Shown: one piece after another, positions 45,853 to 55,130 of the stretch
How positions within the stretch are numbered: position 1 is the first letter of the stretch
How the letters are laid out: each line of letters begins with the position of its first letter
Origin: Janthinobacterium sp. FW305-129
Lineage (GTDB): Bacteria; Pseudomonadota; Gammaproteobacteria; Burkholderiales; Burkholderiaceae_D
Direction of reading: 5' to 3'
NCBI RefSeq assembly: GCF_020858115.1
Contig: NZ_JACYMM010000006.1
Location: forward strand, 372,001-436,000
DNA: 64,000 bases
Notes under the pieces: model-generated
Seen by the model: the letters and a program-made list of their open reading frames with translations, nothing else
The model's database searches: none
Told to the model about the DNA's origin: nothing
Position numbers and translations under genes: made by a program

Positions 45853-47352
45853 ATGCCTTCCCTGCGCTTTTCCGCCCTGGCGGTTCCTCTCGTATTGTTG
45901 TTGAGTGCCTGCGGCGGAGGAGGCGGCGGCAGCGATAGCGCGTCCGTTGTGCCGCCCGTGACGCAGACGGACCCGACGGCGCTGGTCGCTGCCTCCACGG
46001 TGGCGAACCGCTGCGCCGTGCCGCGCAGTGGCAGCGGCATCGATAAGCCGGGAACCTTGCTCAATGAACAGACGTGGGTGCGCAGCTGGATCGATGAAAC
46101 GTATCTGTGGTACCGCGAAGTACCGACCACGTACTTGCCGCAAAGCTTTGCCACGCCCATCGCCTATTTCGACGTGCTGAAGACAACGGCCACGACGGCG
46201 TCCGGCAAGCCCAAGGACCAGTTCCATTTCACCTTGCCGACGGCAGAGTGGGAGGCGGCGCAGAATGGTATCGAACTGGGCTACGGCATGCTGCTGGCGG
46301 TAACGCGCACGACGCCGCCGCGCAAGGCCGTGATCTCGATCGTCGAGCCGGGCTCGCCGGCGGCGCTGGCGGGCTTGCAGCGCGGCGACGTGCTGCAAAC
46401 CATCGATGGCGTCGATTTCGTCCATGCTCCCGACACGGCCAGCGTGCAGATCATCAACGCCGGCCTGTTCCCCAAGGCGCAAGGCACGCACGCGCTGGGA
46501 TTCAGCCGCAACGGTGCGCCCATGTCCGTGAGCCTGACGGCGGTCGACGTGAGCACCAGCGCCGTGCAGAACGAGCGCATTATCGATACGCCCACGGGCA
46601 AGGTGGGCTATCTGACCTTCAATACGCACAACAACGTGGCCGAGCGCCAGTTGGTCGAGACCATGCGCCGCTTCCAGGCGGCCGGCGTCGGCGACCTGGT
46701 GCTTGACGTGCGCTACAACGGCGGCGGCTATCTCGATGTTGCCAGCGAACTCGCTTACATGATTGCCGGCCCGCAAGTTACTGCCGGCAAGACTTTCGAG
46801 CAGGTGCTGTTCAACGACAAGACGCGGCCGGAAGCGCCCGTGCCCTTCCATGCGCAAAGCCAGGGCTTTGCCGGGCCGAACCCCCTGCCCAAGGGCACGC
46901 CGCTGCCTACCCTGGGCCTCAAGCGGGTGACCTTGCTGACCACCAGCAATACCTGTTCCGCCAGCGAAGCCATCATCAACGGCTTGCGCGGCGTGGACGT
47001 GCAGGTCAACCTGATCGGCGGCACGACGTGCGGCAAGCCCTACGGTTTCTATCCCGCGCCGAATTGCGGCACCACGTATTTTGCCGTGCAGTTCCAGGGC
47101 GTCAACGCCAAGGGCTTTGGCGACTTTGCCGATGGCATGGCGCCGACCTGCGACGTGACGGACGATTACCAGCATCAGCTGGGCGACGCGGCGGAAGGCA
47201 TGCTGGCGGCGGCGCTGCGCTACCGCAGCAGCGGCAGCTGCACGCCGGCCATGGGCGCGAGCAGGCTGTTGAGTGCGATGGAAAGTCCGGCCGATACCGT
47301 CACGCGCCTGCTGCGGCCATCCCACAAGGAAATTGCCATCATGCGTCGTTAG
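45853..47352 (+). CDS. S41-family peptidase, lipoprotein
   Basis: The 499-residue protein has a lipoprotein signal with lipobox LSAC (Cys20) followed by a Gly-rich spacer, so it is probably anchored in the outer membrane. A PDZ-like region (about 150-225; VEPGSPAALAGLQRGDVLQTIDG) precedes the S41 domain with nucleophile in SNTCSASEAI (about 373-382) and a candidate Lys in GKPYGF. It is longer than, and only distantly similar to, the CtpA at 1327. Several cysteines in the mature protein may form disulfides. Upstream is the oxidoreductase terminator; downstream is the TonB receptor. Confidence 0.88.
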   Translation: MPSLRFSALAVPLVLLLSACGGGGGGSDSASVVPPVTQTDPTALVAASTVANRCAVPRSGSGIDKPGTLLNEQTWVRSWIDETYLWYREVPTTYLPQSFATPIAYFDVLKTTATTASGKPKDQFHFTLPTAEWEAAQNGIELGYGMLLAVTRTTPPRKAVISIVEPGSPAALAGLQRGDVLQTIDGVDFVHAPDTASVQIINAGLFPKAQGTHALGFSRNGAPMSVSLTAVDVSTSAVQNERIIDTPTGKVGYLTFNTHNNVAERQLVETMRRFQAAGVGDLVLDVRYNGGGYLDVASELAYMIAGPQVTAGKTFEQVLFNDKTRPEAPVPFHAQSQGFAGPNPLPKGTPLPTLGLKRVTLLTTSNTCSASEAIINGLRGVDVQVNLIGGTTCGKPYGFYPAPNCGTTYFAVQFQGVNAKGFGDFADGMAPTCDVTDDYQHQLGDAAEGMLAAALRYRSSGSCTPAMGASRLLSAMESPADTVTRLLRPSHKEIAIMRR

Positions 47353-47410
47353 CGCGCATGTTTCTGCCATGAGCTAACTAGTTTGGCTGGCGGGTTCCTG
47401 CTCAAAAATA

Positions 47411-47440
47411 TTTCTATATAACAATTTTGATATATAGAAA
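47411..47440. promoter_or_regulatory. AT-rich perfect 10-10-10 inverted repeat before the TonB receptor
   Basis: TTTCTATATA (47411-47420) and TATATAGAAA (47431-47440) are exact reverse complements around a 10-nt loop. This AT-only tract in GC-rich DNA lies 76 bp before the receptor start. It could be an operator, or the 3' hairpin of the upstream gene, though no T-tract follows. Confidence 0.45.
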
Positions 47441-47515
47441 GATGAATCGATTCGTTCTGGAATGACTGGCATTTTGCTATCTTCCCGCTTTTCTCCCACC
47501 TTGAGAAGCGCAACG

Positions 47516-50236
47516 ATGTCGAAACAGTTCAAGTTAACCCCGCTCAGCCTTGGCGTACTGGCCATCCTGGGCGGCACCGCATGGCAGGCGCACGCGCAAA
47601 CGCACGCGCCCGCAGCGGATCAGCAGGCGGCGGCCACCCCGCCAGCCGTCGTGGTCACCGGTTCGCGCATTCCCCGCGCCAGCCTGGAAGGCCCGTCTTC
47701 CGTCACCATCCTGACCGGCGATGAAATCACCAAGCAGGGCTACAAGAACGTCTTCGACGCGCTGACCAGCCAGGTGCAGAACAGCGGCTTTACGCAGGGC
47801 GAGGATTACGGCAATACCTTTACGCCGTCGGCCAATACCATCAGCCTGCGCGGCCTGGGCCCGAACCACACCTTGATCCTGCTGAACGGCCGCCGCCTGG
47901 CCGACTTCCCCATCGCCTATGACGGCGCGGTCAACTTCACCAACCTGGCGAACATCCCGTCGAGCATCGTCGACCGCATCGAAATTCTCAACGGCGGCGC
48001 CTCGGCCATCTATGGCTCGGACGCGATTGCCGGCGTGGTCAACGTGATCCTGAAAAAACAGGCGGAAGGCTTCGATATCAACGTCAAGGTCGGCGGCACC
48101 TCGCGCGGCGGCGCCGGCAACCAGCGCGTGCAGCTGACGGGCGGCGGCAATTTCGACAAGCTGCATACCCTGTTCAGCGTGGAACTGAGCCAGCGCGACC
48201 CGCTGTGGAGCATGGACCGCGACTTCATGACCAGCCGCTCCGGCGTGCCGACGACGATCGCCGCGCGCCGCACCCTGGCGAAAGGCGGGGCCGGCAGCTA
48301 TGTCGACCTGGGCGACACTTGCAGCCAGTTCGGCGACATGTTCGGCGGCAGCGTCAGCAAGTACACGGCGAAAAACGGCAGCTATTGCGCCAGCCCGAAA
48401 GCCCGCCCGACCTTCTGGACCACGCAGACCAAGAACAGCAGCCAGAACGTGTTCGGCAGTGCCAACTACGAGCTCGATGCCGACACCACCCTGTTTGCCG
48501 ATGTCCTGATTGGCAAGAACAAGACCGTCAACAATACGCGCGGCCCGTCGTGGACCTCGGCTTCGTTGAACGGCAATTCCTTCCTGAACCAGAACAGCGG
48601 CGCCTACGAAGAGTGGACGCGCTTTATCTCGCCCGAGGAAATCGGCGGCGTGCAGCGCTACAACCGCAGCTGGGACGACCTGGCCACGGCCATTTCGCTG
48701 GGCGCCAAGGGCCGCATTCCGGGCAGCGCCTGGCAATATGAGGCCAACTACAATGCCTCGGTTTACACGAGCGAAGCCCACCGGCCGCAATTGCGCTCGA
48801 ACATCGACAGCTTCTTCCTGGGACCGAAGCTGGGCACGGATGCGAAGGGCGTGGCCATCTACGCCCCCGATCCCGCGCGCCTGTCGCAGCGCCTGACGCC
48901 GGCCGAATTCGACAGCATCAGCGGCTACAGCGACAGCAAGGACAAGGCCTGGACGAATACCCTCAGCCTGGCCACGAATGGCGACCTGTTCCAGCTGCCT
49001 GCCGGTACGGTGAAAATCGCCACGATTGCCGAAGCGAGCAAGCAGGGCTTCAGCAATGAACCCGATGCGCGCATCGACCAGGGCTATTTCAACGTCGCCA
49101 CCGGTTCGGGCGTCACGGCAGGCACCCGTTCGCGCTATGCGCTGGGCGCGGAGTTGAATGTGCCGCTGCATGAAAAGCTGACCGCTACCGTCGCCGGCCG
49201 CTACGACCGCTACAGCTTTGCGGGCCGCAAGGAAGGCAAGTTGACGTACAACGCCGGTCTGGAATTGCGCCCGGCACCGGACCTGCTGTTCCGCGCCAAC
49301 TACGCCACCAGCTTCCGCGCGCCGGACATGAACTACATCTACCAGTCCCGCAGCAAAGGCTATTATGCGAGCACCACCGATTACTATCGTTGCGACGCCG
49401 CCGGACAAGCCATCGACGGCTGCGAATATGCCAACAAGTCGCCTGGCGCCGATTACGTGCAGAACGGCAGCCGCGACCTGCAGTCGGAAAAGGGCAAGTC
49501 CTTCGGCGTGGGCGCCGTCTGGTCGCCGAGTGCCAATTTCGACGTCTCAGTCGACTACTGGAACATCAAGATCGACGACCTGGTGACGAATCTGGACGCC
49601 GACAAGCTGCTGCGCGATGAATCCGATTGCCGCCTGGGCAAGGCCGACATCGGCTCGCCGACCTGTATCGATACCCTGGGCCGCATCGAACGCTATGCGG
49701 CCAATGCCTTGAACAAGGCCGGCGAGATCAAGACCATCACCGTCAACCCGATCAACGCGGCCAAGCAAAGCAGCAGCGGCATCGACGTCAGCCTGAAGTA
49801 TTTGCTGCGCACGACGGACTATGGCCGCTTTGCCTTCAAGGCCAACTACGCCCGGGTGCTGAGCAAGAAATCGCAGCAATTCGCTGGCGATGCAGAGACC
49901 GACGAAACCAGGTCGATGACCAACAGGGATTGGCCCGACAAGCTGAACCTGAGCGTCAACTGGGCTGCGGGCGACTGGTCGAACACCTTGCTGGTGGCCC
50001 GCTACGGCAAGATACCGAACGGTGCAGGGAAAGCCTATCTGACGCCGACGGCGCTGGCCAACGTCAGCAGCGTGTACCGCATCAGCGACCGCGCCACCGT
50101 CTCGCTGATCGTCAACAACGTGTTCGACAAGATCAAGCGCGACACCAGCAACGGCTGGCCGTACTACCCGACCGGCAACTACAGCCCGCAAGGACGCCAG
50201 GGATGGATCGAATTTAACTACCATTTTGGTACATAA
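47516..50236 (+). CDS. TonB-dependent outer membrane receptor
   Basis: The 906-residue precursor has a signal peptide ending AHAQ (about 28). A plug domain follows, with VVVTGSRIPRASLEGPSSV and the GLGPNHTLILLNGRRL segment (about 134-149). A 22-strand barrel completes it and ends in WIEFNYHFGT. It resembles the Xanthomonas-type TonB receptors (IROMP/OAR-like) that import oligosaccharides or peptides. Four Cys in extracellular loops may form disulfides (about 276/293, 637/646). The ligand is unknown. I start at the ATG at 47516, since the earlier ATG at 47462 would put 18 residues before the signal. A terminator follows at 50257. Confidence 0.94.
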   Translation: MSKQFKLTPLSLGVLAILGGTAWQAHAQTHAPAADQQAAATPPAVVVTGSRIPRASLEGPSSVTILTGDEITKQGYKNVFDALTSQVQNSGFTQGEDYGNTFTPSANTISLRGLGPNHTLILLNGRRLADFPIAYDGAVNFTNLANIPSSIVDRIEILNGGASAIYGSDAIAGVVNVILKKQAEGFDINVKVGGTSRGGAGNQRVQLTGGGNFDKLHTLFSVELSQRDPLWSMDRDFMTSRSGVPTTIAARRTLAKGGAGSYVDLGDTCSQFGDMFGGSVSKYTAKNGSYCASPKARPTFWTTQTKNSSQNVFGSANYELDADTTLFADVLIGKNKTVNNTRGPSWTSASLNGNSFLNQNSGAYEEWTRFISPEEIGGVQRYNRSWDDLATAISLGAKGRIPGSAWQYEANYNASVYTSEAHRPQLRSNIDSFFLGPKLGTDAKGVAIYAPDPARLSQRLTPAEFDSISGYSDSKDKAWTNTLSLATNGDLFQLPAGTVKIATIAEASKQGFSNEPDARIDQGYFNVATGSGVTAGTRSRYALGAELNVPLHEKLTATVAGRYDRYSFAGRKEGKLTYNAGLELRPAPDLLFRANYATSFRAPDMNYIYQSRSKGYYASTTDYYRCDAAGQAIDGCEYANKSPGADYVQNGSRDLQSEKGKSFGVGAVWSPSANFDVSVDYWNIKIDDLVTNLDADKLLRDESDCRLGKADIGSPTCIDTLGRIERYAANALNKAGEIKTITVNPINAAKQSSSGIDVSLKYLLRTTDYGRFAFKANYARVLSKKSQQFAGDAETDETRSMTNRDWPDKLNLSVNWAAGDWSNTLLVARYGKIPNGAGKAYLTPTALANVSSVYRISDRATVSLIVNNVFDKIKRDTSNGWPYYPTGNYSPQGRQGWIEFNYHFGT

Positions 50237-50256
50237 ATCGCACTTGCCTGAGCACT

Positions 50257-50288
50257 GCCGGAGCAGCCAACGCTGTTCCGGCTTTTTT
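50257..50288 (+). terminator. Rho-independent terminator of the TonB receptor gene
   Basis: GCCGGAGCAGC (50257-50267) pairs with GCTGTTCCGGC (50272-50282), one G-T wobble, around CAAC. Six T follow at 50283-50288. Confidence 0.9.
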
Positions 50289-50363
50289 ATTTTCCGGCGC
50301 GTTTTTTTACGTGACCGCCACTCTATAATTGCCCGCTTGTTCTCTCTCGATGGAGTTTGACCC

Positions 50364-52184
50364 ATGCTACGCCACGCCCTGCTGTCTGCCGCCTTGTTGT
50401 CCCTGTTTTCTGCCCATGTACATGCCGCCCCGGTCCTGACGACGGTGGCCGAGCGCTCGGGCTTTTTGAATACGGGCCGCTATGCGGAAGTGGAAACCCT
50501 GTGCCGGCAGTTCCAGGCGCGCTATCCGAAGCAGGTGCGTTGTATCGAATTTGGCCGCACGCCGGAAAACCGCCCCATGCTGGCGCTGGCCGTCTCCAGT
50601 ACGGGCGCCCTGACGCCGGCCGAAGCGGCGCGCCGCAAGCTGCCCGTGCTGCTGGTACAGGGCGGCATCCATGCGGGCGAAATCGATGGCAAGGATGCCG
50701 GCTTCCTGGCCTTGCGCGAAGTATTGGAGGGCAAGGCGGCGCCCGGCGCGCTGGATAAACAGGTGCTGCTGTTCGTCCCCGTCTTCAATGTCGACGGCCA
50801 TGAGCGCTTCGGCCAGTGGAACCGTCCGAACCAGCGCGGCCCCGTGGAAATGGGCTGGCGCAGCACGGCGCAAAACTACAATCTGAACCGCGAATACATG
50901 AAGGCCGATACGCCCGAGATGCAGCATATGCTGGCGCTGGTGAACGCCTGGGATCCGCTGGCCTATGTCGACCTGCACGTCACCGATGGCGCCCAGTTCG
51001 AACCCGATATATCGATCCAGGTCGAACCCGTGCATGCGGGCGATGCGGCCCTGCGCGTGGCGGGAACGGCGCTGCGCGATCAGGTCCTGGCCGACCTGGC
51101 CAGGCAGGGCTCGGACCCGAAACCGTTTTATATTTCGTTTGCCGAGAACGACAATCCGCAATCGGGTTTTGTCGATTCGGCGCCGAATCCCCGCTTCTCG
51201 CATGGCTATTTCCAGCTGCGCAACCGCTTCGGCATGCTGGTGGAAACCCATTCGTGGAAGGATTATCCGACCCGCGTGCGCATCACGCGCAACACCATCG
51301 TCTCGCTGCTGTCGCAAGTGGCGCAGCATGGCGCGCAGTGGCGGCAAACGGCGCTCGAGGCGGACGCGCGCGCCGCGCAGCTGGCCGGCGCCACCTTGCC
51401 GCTCACGTATAAAACGACGGACAAGAGCCGCATGATCGCGTTTCGCGGCTACGCCTACACGCGCACGCCGTCCGAGGTGTCGGGCGCGCTGATGACGCGC
51501 TACGATGAGACCACGCCGCAGATCTGGAACGTGCCGCTGCGCGACGAGGTCGTGCCCGACTTGCAATTGGCCGCGCCGCAGGCCGGCTACCTGGTGCCGG
51601 CAGCGCAGGCGCAGATGGTGGCGGCCAAGCTGCGCCAGCATGGCGTGTCGTACCAGGTGCTGGCCACCGCGCCCGGCAAGCTGCCGGTCGAAACCTTCCG
51701 CGCCACGCAGGTGAAATTCGGCGCGCAGTCGTTCGAAGGGCGCCAGACGGCGGCCGTGCAGGGCGCGTGGCAGAAAGAGGCGCGCGTGGTCGAGGCGGGC
51801 GCGCTGTACGTGCCCGTCAACCAGGCCAAGGCGCGCCTGGTGGTGGCCCTGCTCGAGCCGCGCGCGCCCGATTCCCTGCTGGCCTGGGGCAGTTTCAATA
51901 CGGCCTTCGAGCGCAAGGAATACATGGAAGAATACGTGGCCGAAGACGTGGCCCGTGCGCAGCTGGCGGCCGATCCGGCGCTGGCGGCGCAGTTCCACGA
52001 AAAGCTGGCCAGCGACCCCGCGTTTGCAAAAAGCCCGGCCGCGCGCCTGGAATTCTTCGCCCGGCGCCACGCCTCGTGGGATGAGCGGCTGAACCTGTAT
52101 CCGGTGCTGCGCACGGATGCCGTGCCGGCCGGCCTGGCATCGCCGCCTGCGCGCGCACTGCAGTTGTCAAATCGCGCAGATTAA
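50364..52184 (+). CDS. M14-family zinc carboxypeptidase, exported
   Basis: The 606-residue precursor has a signal peptide (about 1-22, HVHAAP). The M14 domain shows the zinc pair H-x2-E in GGIHAGEIDGKD (His98, Glu101 region), a third His in YVDLHVTDG (about 202) and a catalytic Glu in LVETHSWKDY (about 294). The C-terminal 250 residues are an extra domain that I do not recognise. M14 enzymes remove C-terminal residues or cut peptidoglycan peptides. It lies after the TonB receptor and its terminator; peptide scavenging is a reasonable guess. Confidence 0.85.
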   Translation: MLRHALLSAALLSLFSAHVHAAPVLTTVAERSGFLNTGRYAEVETLCRQFQARYPKQVRCIEFGRTPENRPMLALAVSSTGALTPAEAARRKLPVLLVQGGIHAGEIDGKDAGFLALREVLEGKAAPGALDKQVLLFVPVFNVDGHERFGQWNRPNQRGPVEMGWRSTAQNYNLNREYMKADTPEMQHMLALVNAWDPLAYVDLHVTDGAQFEPDISIQVEPVHAGDAALRVAGTALRDQVLADLARQGSDPKPFYISFAENDNPQSGFVDSAPNPRFSHGYFQLRNRFGMLVETHSWKDYPTRVRITRNTIVSLLSQVAQHGAQWRQTALEADARAAQLAGATLPLTYKTTDKSRMIAFRGYAYTRTPSEVSGALMTRYDETTPQIWNVPLRDEVVPDLQLAAPQAGYLVPAAQAQMVAAKLRQHGVSYQVLATAPGKLPVETFRATQVKFGAQSFEGRQTAAVQGAWQKEARVVEAGALYVPVNQAKARLVVALLEPRAPDSLLAWGSFNTAFERKEYMEEYVAEDVARAQLAADPALAAQFHEKLASDPAFAKSPAARLEFFARRHASWDERLNLYPVLRTDAVPAGLASPPARALQLSNRAD

Positions 52185-52245
52185 TCGAAAGAAAATGCTA
52201 TTCTCCGCACGATGAGGGCGCCGCCACCACGAGCAGAGACGAGAG

Positions 52246-53388
52246 ATGGGTAACAACACACTGTACAAGCAGCACCGGGAAGCGTTTTTTCGTCTCTGCG
52301 ACGCCGTGGGCGAGAATCAGGTGGAGCAGGTGCGCAGCCTGCTCCAGGCCACGCCGCTGCTCTCGACCTTGCGCCGCTACAACATGGATGACGGCGAATC
52401 GCTGCTGCATCTGGCCGCGGCCAGCGGCAGCCGCGAGGTTTGCGCCCTGCTCGTGTCGCTGGGCATGGATATCGATTTGCCGTTGCCCGGTTACCGCAAC
52501 CATACGCCGCTGGGCGAGGCGGCCGGCCATGGCCATGTCGATACCTGCCGCTGGCTGCTCGAGCATGGCGCCGCCGTCGACGGCTTGCCGGACAATATAC
52601 TGTCGCCGCTGGACAGCGCCTGCGTGGACGGCCATCAGGACGTGGTTGCCTTGCTGCTGCAGCGGGGCGCCAATCCGAACCGCCTGCATACGCGCTGGAA
52701 TCAGGCGCCGGTCGATATCGCCGCCGGCTGGGGCTTTCCCGCAATCGTCCAGATGCTCGCTGCCGCCGGCGGCGTCAGCATATTCGATGTGCCGCGGCAA
52801 GCGGCCGCCTCGCCGCAGGATGCCATCCGCACCTTCATGCACAACAGCGCCGGCTGGGTACTGCCGGCCGTGTTCAGCCCGGACAGCGGCGACGCGCGCT
52901 TTTCGCTGGGGATCAGCTGCATCGATGGCAAGCGCGAGTTCAAGCTGCTGTTTACGGCCGGCCTGTTCCAGCAAGCGCCGATGACCGAACTGGCCGTCTG
53001 CCTGCCGACGCGCTGGCCGCTGACCGTCCACGGCTTTGCGGCGTGCAGCCCATGGCGCTTTCCCGTCGACCTGCTGGCGCGCCTGGGAAGGCGCACCCTC
53101 GACCAGGCCAGTCTCGTGGCGGGCGACTTGCTGCGGCGCGACGATCCGCACCTGGCGGACCTGGCGTGGCCGGACGGCGTCGATGCGCTGCTGGCCATCG
53201 ACAAGCGCTGGAACCCGGAACCGGAAGAAGACATCGCCGACGATGACAAGGTCACCATCTATCTGCTGGTACCCGTCACGTTCACGAAAAAAGGCGCACC
53301 CGGCGCCAGCGCCTTGCCGGCCTTGATGGAGCGCAAGCTCAAAGGCAGCTGGAAAGTGTCGGCCTCGCCGTTTGCCGTCCCGCGCTAG
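52246..53388 (+). CDS. Ankyrin-repeat protein with SUFU-like C-terminal region
   Basis: The 380-residue protein has four ankyrin repeats at about residues 45-180 (ESLLHLAAASGSREVCALLVS, YRNHTPLGEAAGHGHVDTC, SPLDSACVDGHQDVVALLL, APVDIAAGWGFPAIVQML). The second half (about 185-375) contains ELAVCLPTRWPL and PWRFPVDLLARLGRRTLDQ, which resembles the suppressor-of-fused (SUFU) fold found in bacterial immunity and antitoxin-like proteins. No signal peptide is visible. The SUFU call is moderate. No toxin gene is next to it; the neighbours are the M14 peptidase and the lipid cassette. Confidence 0.72.
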   Translation: MGNNTLYKQHREAFFRLCDAVGENQVEQVRSLLQATPLLSTLRRYNMDDGESLLHLAAASGSREVCALLVSLGMDIDLPLPGYRNHTPLGEAAGHGHVDTCRWLLEHGAAVDGLPDNILSPLDSACVDGHQDVVALLLQRGANPNRLHTRWNQAPVDIAAGWGFPAIVQMLAAAGGVSIFDVPRQAAASPQDAIRTFMHNSAGWVLPAVFSPDSGDARFSLGISCIDGKREFKLLFTAGLFQQAPMTELAVCLPTRWPLTVHGFAACSPWRFPVDLLARLGRRTLDQASLVAGDLLRRDDPHLADLAWPDGVDALLAIDKRWNPEPEEDIADDDKVTIYLLVPVTFTKKGAPGASALPALMERKLKGSWKVSASPFAVPR

Positions 53389-53434
53389 CGCGCGCACGAT
53401 AGTGACGGGATGCGCACGATCAATCGGATTCAAC

Positions 53435-53465
53435 TGCGGAAATGTTATTCTTTTAATCTTCCGCA
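53435..53465. promoter_or_regulatory. Inverted repeat upstream of the lipid cassette
   Basis: TGCGGAA (53435-53441) and TTCCGCA (53459-53465) are exact complements, with a 17-nt AT-rich centre containing TATTCT. It is 35 bp before the first gene of the cassette. It could be a promoter-operator region; the binding factor is unknown. Confidence 0.4.
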
Positions 53466-53499
53466 CCAGCGGCCAGCTGTTCCATTCACCGGTTTCCCC

Positions 53500-54651
53500 A
53501 TGACAGAAAAAAAACAGAAAAGAATTCTCCTGTTGAGCGTTTCGGCCGGCGCCGGCCATCTACGCGCGGCGCAAGCCATCGAGGCATATGCCGGCCTGGA
53601 GCAGCACGCCATCGCCAGCCATCTCGATGTGATGGATTTTGTGCCCCCCGCGTTCCGCAAGCTGTACACGGATTTCTATATCAAGCTGGTCAACAAGGCG
53701 CCCGCGCTGTGGGGCTATCTGTACCATGCCAGCCACGACGCGCCGCGCGACAGCTCGATGCAGCGATTGCGCCGCGCCGTCGAGCGCCTCAACACGCGCG
53801 CGCTGATGGCGCAAATCGCCGCCTTCCAGCCCGACGCCATCATCTGCACGCATTTCCTGCCGGCCGAACTGCTGTCGCGCGCATTGCGCCAGCACCAGCT
53901 GTCCTGCCCCGTGTGGGTGCAGGTCACGGATTTTGATTTGCACCGCATGTGGGTGCATGAACAGATGCAGGGCTATTTCGCCGCCACCGACGAAGTGGCG
54001 TTCCGCATGCGCCACGAAGGCATTCCCGCCGACCGCATCCACGTGACGGGCATCCCCATCATGCCCGCCTTTGCGCAGGCGCCCGACCGCGCGCGGTGCG
54101 CGCAGGCGTTTGGCCTCGACCCGCGGCGCACGACGATCCTGCTGATGGGCGGCGGGGCGGGACTGGGCAGCCTCGATACCATCGCCGCGCGCCTGCTGGC
54201 GCTGGATGGCGACTTTCAGCTGATCGTGCTGGCGGGGAAAAACGCCGCCGCGCTGGCGGCGCTGCAGGCACTGGCCGGCCGCTATCCGGGCCGCTTGCTG
54301 GCGCAAGGCTTTACCAGCGAAGTCGAGCGCCTGATGGCGTGCGCCGACCTGGTGATCACCAAGCCGGGCGGGCTGACCACCTCGGAATGCCTGGCCCTGG
54401 GCTTGCCCATGATCGTCAACTCGCCGATTCCCGGGCAGGAGGAGCGCAATGCCGACTATCTGCTGGAGCAGGGCGTGGCCCTGAAGGCATTCGATGCCGT
54501 CACCCTGGAATACCGCGTGCGCCTGTTGCTCGATCATCCGGAGCAGTTGCAAGCGATGCGCGCGAAAGCGCTGGCGCTGGGCCGTCCGCGCGCCGCCAGC
54601 GACGTGCTGGCGCAGGTGCTGGCGCCGAGCGTGACGCCGGAGCCGGCGTGA
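53500..54651 (+). CDS. GT28-type glycolipid synthase (MGDG synthase / UgtP-like)
   Basis: The 383-residue protein has an N-terminal MGDG_synth domain (SVSAGAGHLRAAQAIEAY, about 14-31) and a C-terminal glycosyltransferase 28 domain with LLMGGGAGLGSL and VITKPGGLTTSECLALGLPM (about 285-310). Enzymes of this family transfer glucose or galactose to diacylglycerol. Betaproteobacteria usually do not need glycolipids, though some make them under phosphate limitation. The first gene of a tight cassette; the next starts in its stop codon (GTGA overlap). Confidence 0.85.
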   Translation: MTEKKQKRILLLSVSAGAGHLRAAQAIEAYAGLEQHAIASHLDVMDFVPPAFRKLYTDFYIKLVNKAPALWGYLYHASHDAPRDSSMQRLRRAVERLNTRALMAQIAAFQPDAIICTHFLPAELLSRALRQHQLSCPVWVQVTDFDLHRMWVHEQMQGYFAATDEVAFRMRHEGIPADRIHVTGIPIMPAFAQAPDRARCAQAFGLDPRRTTILLMGGGAGLGSLDTIAARLLALDGDFQLIVLAGKNAAALAALQALAGRYPGRLLAQGFTSEVERLMACADLVITKPGGLTTSECLALGLPMIVNSPIPGQEERNADYLLEQGVALKAFDAVTLEYRVRLLLDHPEQLQAMRAKALALGRPRAASDVLAQVLAPSVTPEPA

Positions 54652-55130
54652 CGGGCGCCGTGGCAAAACCCTGGCAGATCGCCCTGACGCTGGCCTGGGT
54701 GGCTCTGCTGGGACTGTTTTTTGCGCAGGTGGAAATCCAGATCGAAGGCGCGGCCGGCTGGGCCGCCAACCTGCCCACCTGGCGCATCGAAAGCCATTGG
54801 CTGCTCGATATCTTCTGGGGCGGGCGGCCGATGACCGGCTACCATGCCTGGGTGTTTCCCTTCATTGCCCTGTTCTTCCATTTCCCCATGATCTTCCTGG
54901 CGCAATGGTCGCTGCGCCTCGAGTGCCGCGCCATCGGCTGCATCATGCTGTTCTGGATCATCGAGGATTATCTGTGGTTCGTGCTCAATCCCGCCTATGG
55001 CGTGGCGCACTTCAATCCGGCCCACATCGCCTGGCACAAGCACTGGCTGTGGTGGGCGCCGACCGACTACTGGGTATCGCTGCTGCTGGCTGGCGTGCTG
55101 CTGTGGTTTTCATATAAGAGGAAGTCATGA
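54648..55130 (+). CDS. Four-TM membrane protein of unknown function
   Basis: The 160-residue protein has about four membrane helices (about 10-30, 62-85, 90-113 and 137-155) and many Trp, His and Phe residues in between, including HFNPAHIAWHKHWLWWAPTDYW. Two acidic/histidine clusters near the membrane (IIEDYLWF) could be catalytic or metal-binding. I do not recognise a family. The GTG start at 54648 overlaps the glycosyltransferase stop by 4 bp; longer readings run inside the glycosyltransferase gene and are rejected. Coupling to the neighbours suggests a membrane-lipid role. Confidence 0.75.
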   Translation: MTGAVAKPWQIALTLAWVALLGLFFAQVEIQIEGAAGWAANLPTWRIESHWLLDIFWGGRPMTGYHAWVFPFIALFFHFPMIFLAQWSLRLECRAIGCIMLFWIIEDYLWFVLNPAYGVAHFNPAHIAWHKHWLWWAPTDYWVSLLLAGVLLWFSYKRKS

